DNA of 64,000 nucleotides from Paraburkholderia sp. Tr-20389 (GTDB lineage Bacteria; Pseudomonadota; Gammaproteobacteria; Burkholderiales; Burkholderiaceae): NCBI RefSeq assembly GCF_017104565.1, contig NZ_JAAGPD010000001.1, positions 558,001 to 622,000 of the forward strand, read 5' to 3'. Shown piece by piece: positions 63,231 to 64,000 of this stretch (position 1 is its first letter; each line of letters starts with the position of its first letter). The notes under the pieces were generated by a model. It saw only the letters and a program-made list of their open reading frames with translations, ran no database searches and was not told where the DNA came from. The position numbers and the translations under genes were made by a program.

Positions 63231-63340
63231 CGCGTGACCGTCGTGCGTCGTCGCATCTGCTGCGCCAAATTCTCCGTCAACTGCTGCTGTACGAACGAAG
63301 GCCGCGCGAGAATAATTCGCTTCGACGTCGCTTCGGGCAT
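63227..63340 (-). CDS. Candidate small protein (37 aa) with strong ribosome site
   Basis: The ATG at 63340 is preceded by AAGGAGGAAGGAA, among the strongest ribosome sites in the window. The peptide (MPEATSKRIILARPSFVQQQ, then a basic QMRRRTTVTR end) ends 4 bases inside the convergent MocR gene. Third positions are mostly G or C, in line with real genes here. No family recognised. It lies 114 bases after the mutase gene on the same strand and may be the last gene of that transcript. Confidence 0.5.
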   Translation of the reverse strand: MPEATSKRIILARPSFVQQQLTENLAQQMRRRTTVTR

Positions 63341-63454
63341 TTCCTTCCTCCTTTCAAGCGGAGCGCGTCGGGGATCACTGCGCGAGTGCCCGCGGCCTTG
63401 GGCCAACAACCCGCAGAGCTTGCAGCAGCAATGTTGTATTGCGCGTGGCAAACA

Positions 63455-64000
63455 CTAAACCTCGGCATCCACAAGGTGCCGAGGTTTTTTCATTGCAGTG
63501 CGACTGGCAAGCGCCGCGAGTTCGGTGACGATCGTGCTGATGCTCGTGCCCGTGGGAAAGCAGCCCGCGACGCCTTGTGCCTGCAACGCAAGCTGGCTGG
63601 CGTCGTCGAGGTTTCCGCCCGTCACGACGGGAATGCCTGCTTGCCGCGCGCGCAGTTCGGCGACTAGACCCGACACCAGTTCCCTGTGCGCGCCCGCCAG
63701 CGACGAAATGCCGATCACGTCGACGCCCTGCGCCAACGCCAGCTCGCAGGTTTGCTCGGCGGACGCGAACATTGCGCCCGTCGTCACCGCAAAGCCCGCG
63801 TCCGCCAATGCCGCCGCGACGACGCGTACGCCGCGGTCGTGTCCGTCCTGGCCGAGCTTCGCCAGCAGAATGCGAGGTGCACGCCCCAATCGACGGGCCG
63901 CTTGCGCCACGGCATCGCGCGCCGCCAACCATGGCTCGTCGGACGACAGCGCCTCGCCGTACAGCCCAGCCGAAAGCGGCAAATCGACGGATGGTCGCGG
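63455..64000 (-). CDS. Cobalamin-dependent mutase, C-terminal B12-binding domain (5' end outside window)
   Basis: 182 codons are visible and the frame is still open at base 64000. B12-binding motif LAKLGQDGHDRGVRVVAAALADAGF (DGHDRG holds the cobalt-ligating His), then VDVIGISSLAGAH and VVTGGNLDDAS: the methylmalonyl-CoA mutase large-subunit C-terminus. It would interconvert methylmalonyl-CoA and succinyl-CoA, or a related acyl-CoA if it belongs to the ICM or ethylmalonyl branch. The catalytic barrel is outside the window, so the substrate cannot be told. Confidence 0.88.
   Translation of the reverse strand, partial: PRPSVDLPLSAGLYGEALSSDEPWLAARDAVAQAARRLGRAPRILLAKLGQDGHDRGVRVVAAALADAGFAVTTGAMFASAEQTCELALAQGVDVIGISSLAGAHRELVSGLVAELRARQAGIPVVTGGNLDDASQLALQAQGVAGCFPTGTSISTIVTELAALASRTAMKKPRHLVDAEV
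63461..63491 (+). terminator. Rho-independent terminator embedded in the mutase 3' end
   Basis: CCTCGGCA (63461-63468) and TGCCGAGG (63478-63485) with a 9-base loop, followed by six T (63486-63491). On the plus strand it ends transcripts from the MocR gene, while on the minus strand the same bases encode the last residues of the mutase (KKPRHLVDAEV). Confidence 0.8.

Noticed and set aside
1-64000. CRISPR arrays, tRNA/rRNA genes, insertion sequences
   Set aside because: I looked for spaced repeats, cloverleaf-like segments and transposase motifs and found none. The only clear tandem repeat is the 9-bp one inside the harpin-like gene.

Overview
High-GC betaproteobacterial DNA, most likely Paraburkholderia or Burkholderia sensu lato. 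The evidence is strong G/C preference at third codon positions, a bo3-type (CyoABCD) quinol oxidase, a CysI-DUF934 pair, many LysR regulators, and a Ralstonia/Xanthomonas-type (Hrp2) type III secretion system (T3SS). Species assignment is inference. Both window edges cut genes: a GH42 beta-galactosidase on the left and a cobalamin-dependent mutase on the right.

Bases 1-24,100 are metabolic and regulatory. GH42 and GH35 beta-galactosidases overlap and end at a strong terminator. Then come an MHS-type transporter, two LysR regulators, an FMN-dependent monooxygenase, a HAD hydrolase with a class II aldolase, a YbaK-type editing protein and a cysteine-synthase-like enzyme. A four-gene operon (KdgT-like permease, DUF1537 kinase, PdxA2-like dehydrogenase, DeoR regulator) fits D-threonate-type acid-sugar catabolism and has palindromes at its promoter. 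An alpha/beta hydrolase, a degenerate HD-GYP/LuxR regulator and a DUF2322 gene follow. Last is an ECF sigma factor with two tandem paralogous anti-sigma factors and a catalase-related peroxidase.

Bases 24,200-50,900 are the T3SS locus. An atypical OmpR-type regulator (HrpG-like) starts it. An accessory block encodes a harpin-lysozyme fusion, a coiled-coil periplasmic protein, a lytic transglycosylase, a second harpin-like protein, an HrpB1 paralogue and a DUF3455 lipoprotein. After an unrelated type II NADH dehydrogenase come the secretin sctC, an HrpB/HrpX-type AraC activator, and two divergent core operons: leftward hrpB1-sctI-sctJ-hrpB4-sctL-sctN-sctO-sctT, and rightward sctU-sctV-hpaP-sctQ-sctR-sctS-hpaA. 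A third unit carries sctD-hrpD6-hrpE-hpaB. No translocon gene (HrpF/PopF type) is visible.

The main finding is regulatory. Six promoters in this locus carry TTCG-N16-TTCG (PIP/hrpII boxes), each followed by a YANNNT -10 hexamer at exactly 31 nt. A seventh has a spacer one base longer, and an eighth perfect box with a weak -10 lies before the HrpG-like gene. Together they join the core machine, both harpin-like proteins, the peptidoglycan hydrolases and the DUF3455 lipoprotein into one predicted HrpB/HrpX regulon.

Bases 50,900-64,000 hold cysI-DUF934, then a gene-sparse, less GC-rich island (about 53.4-57.6 kb) with a late lipid A acyltransferase homologue, a 2-oxoglutarate/Fe(II) oxygenase-like protein and an unrecognised cysteine-pair protein. 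The cyoABCD operon, a divergent MocR-type regulator, a 37-codon ORF with a strong Shine-Dalgarno, and the mutase C-terminus follow. I saw no tRNA, rRNA, CRISPR array or insertion sequence.
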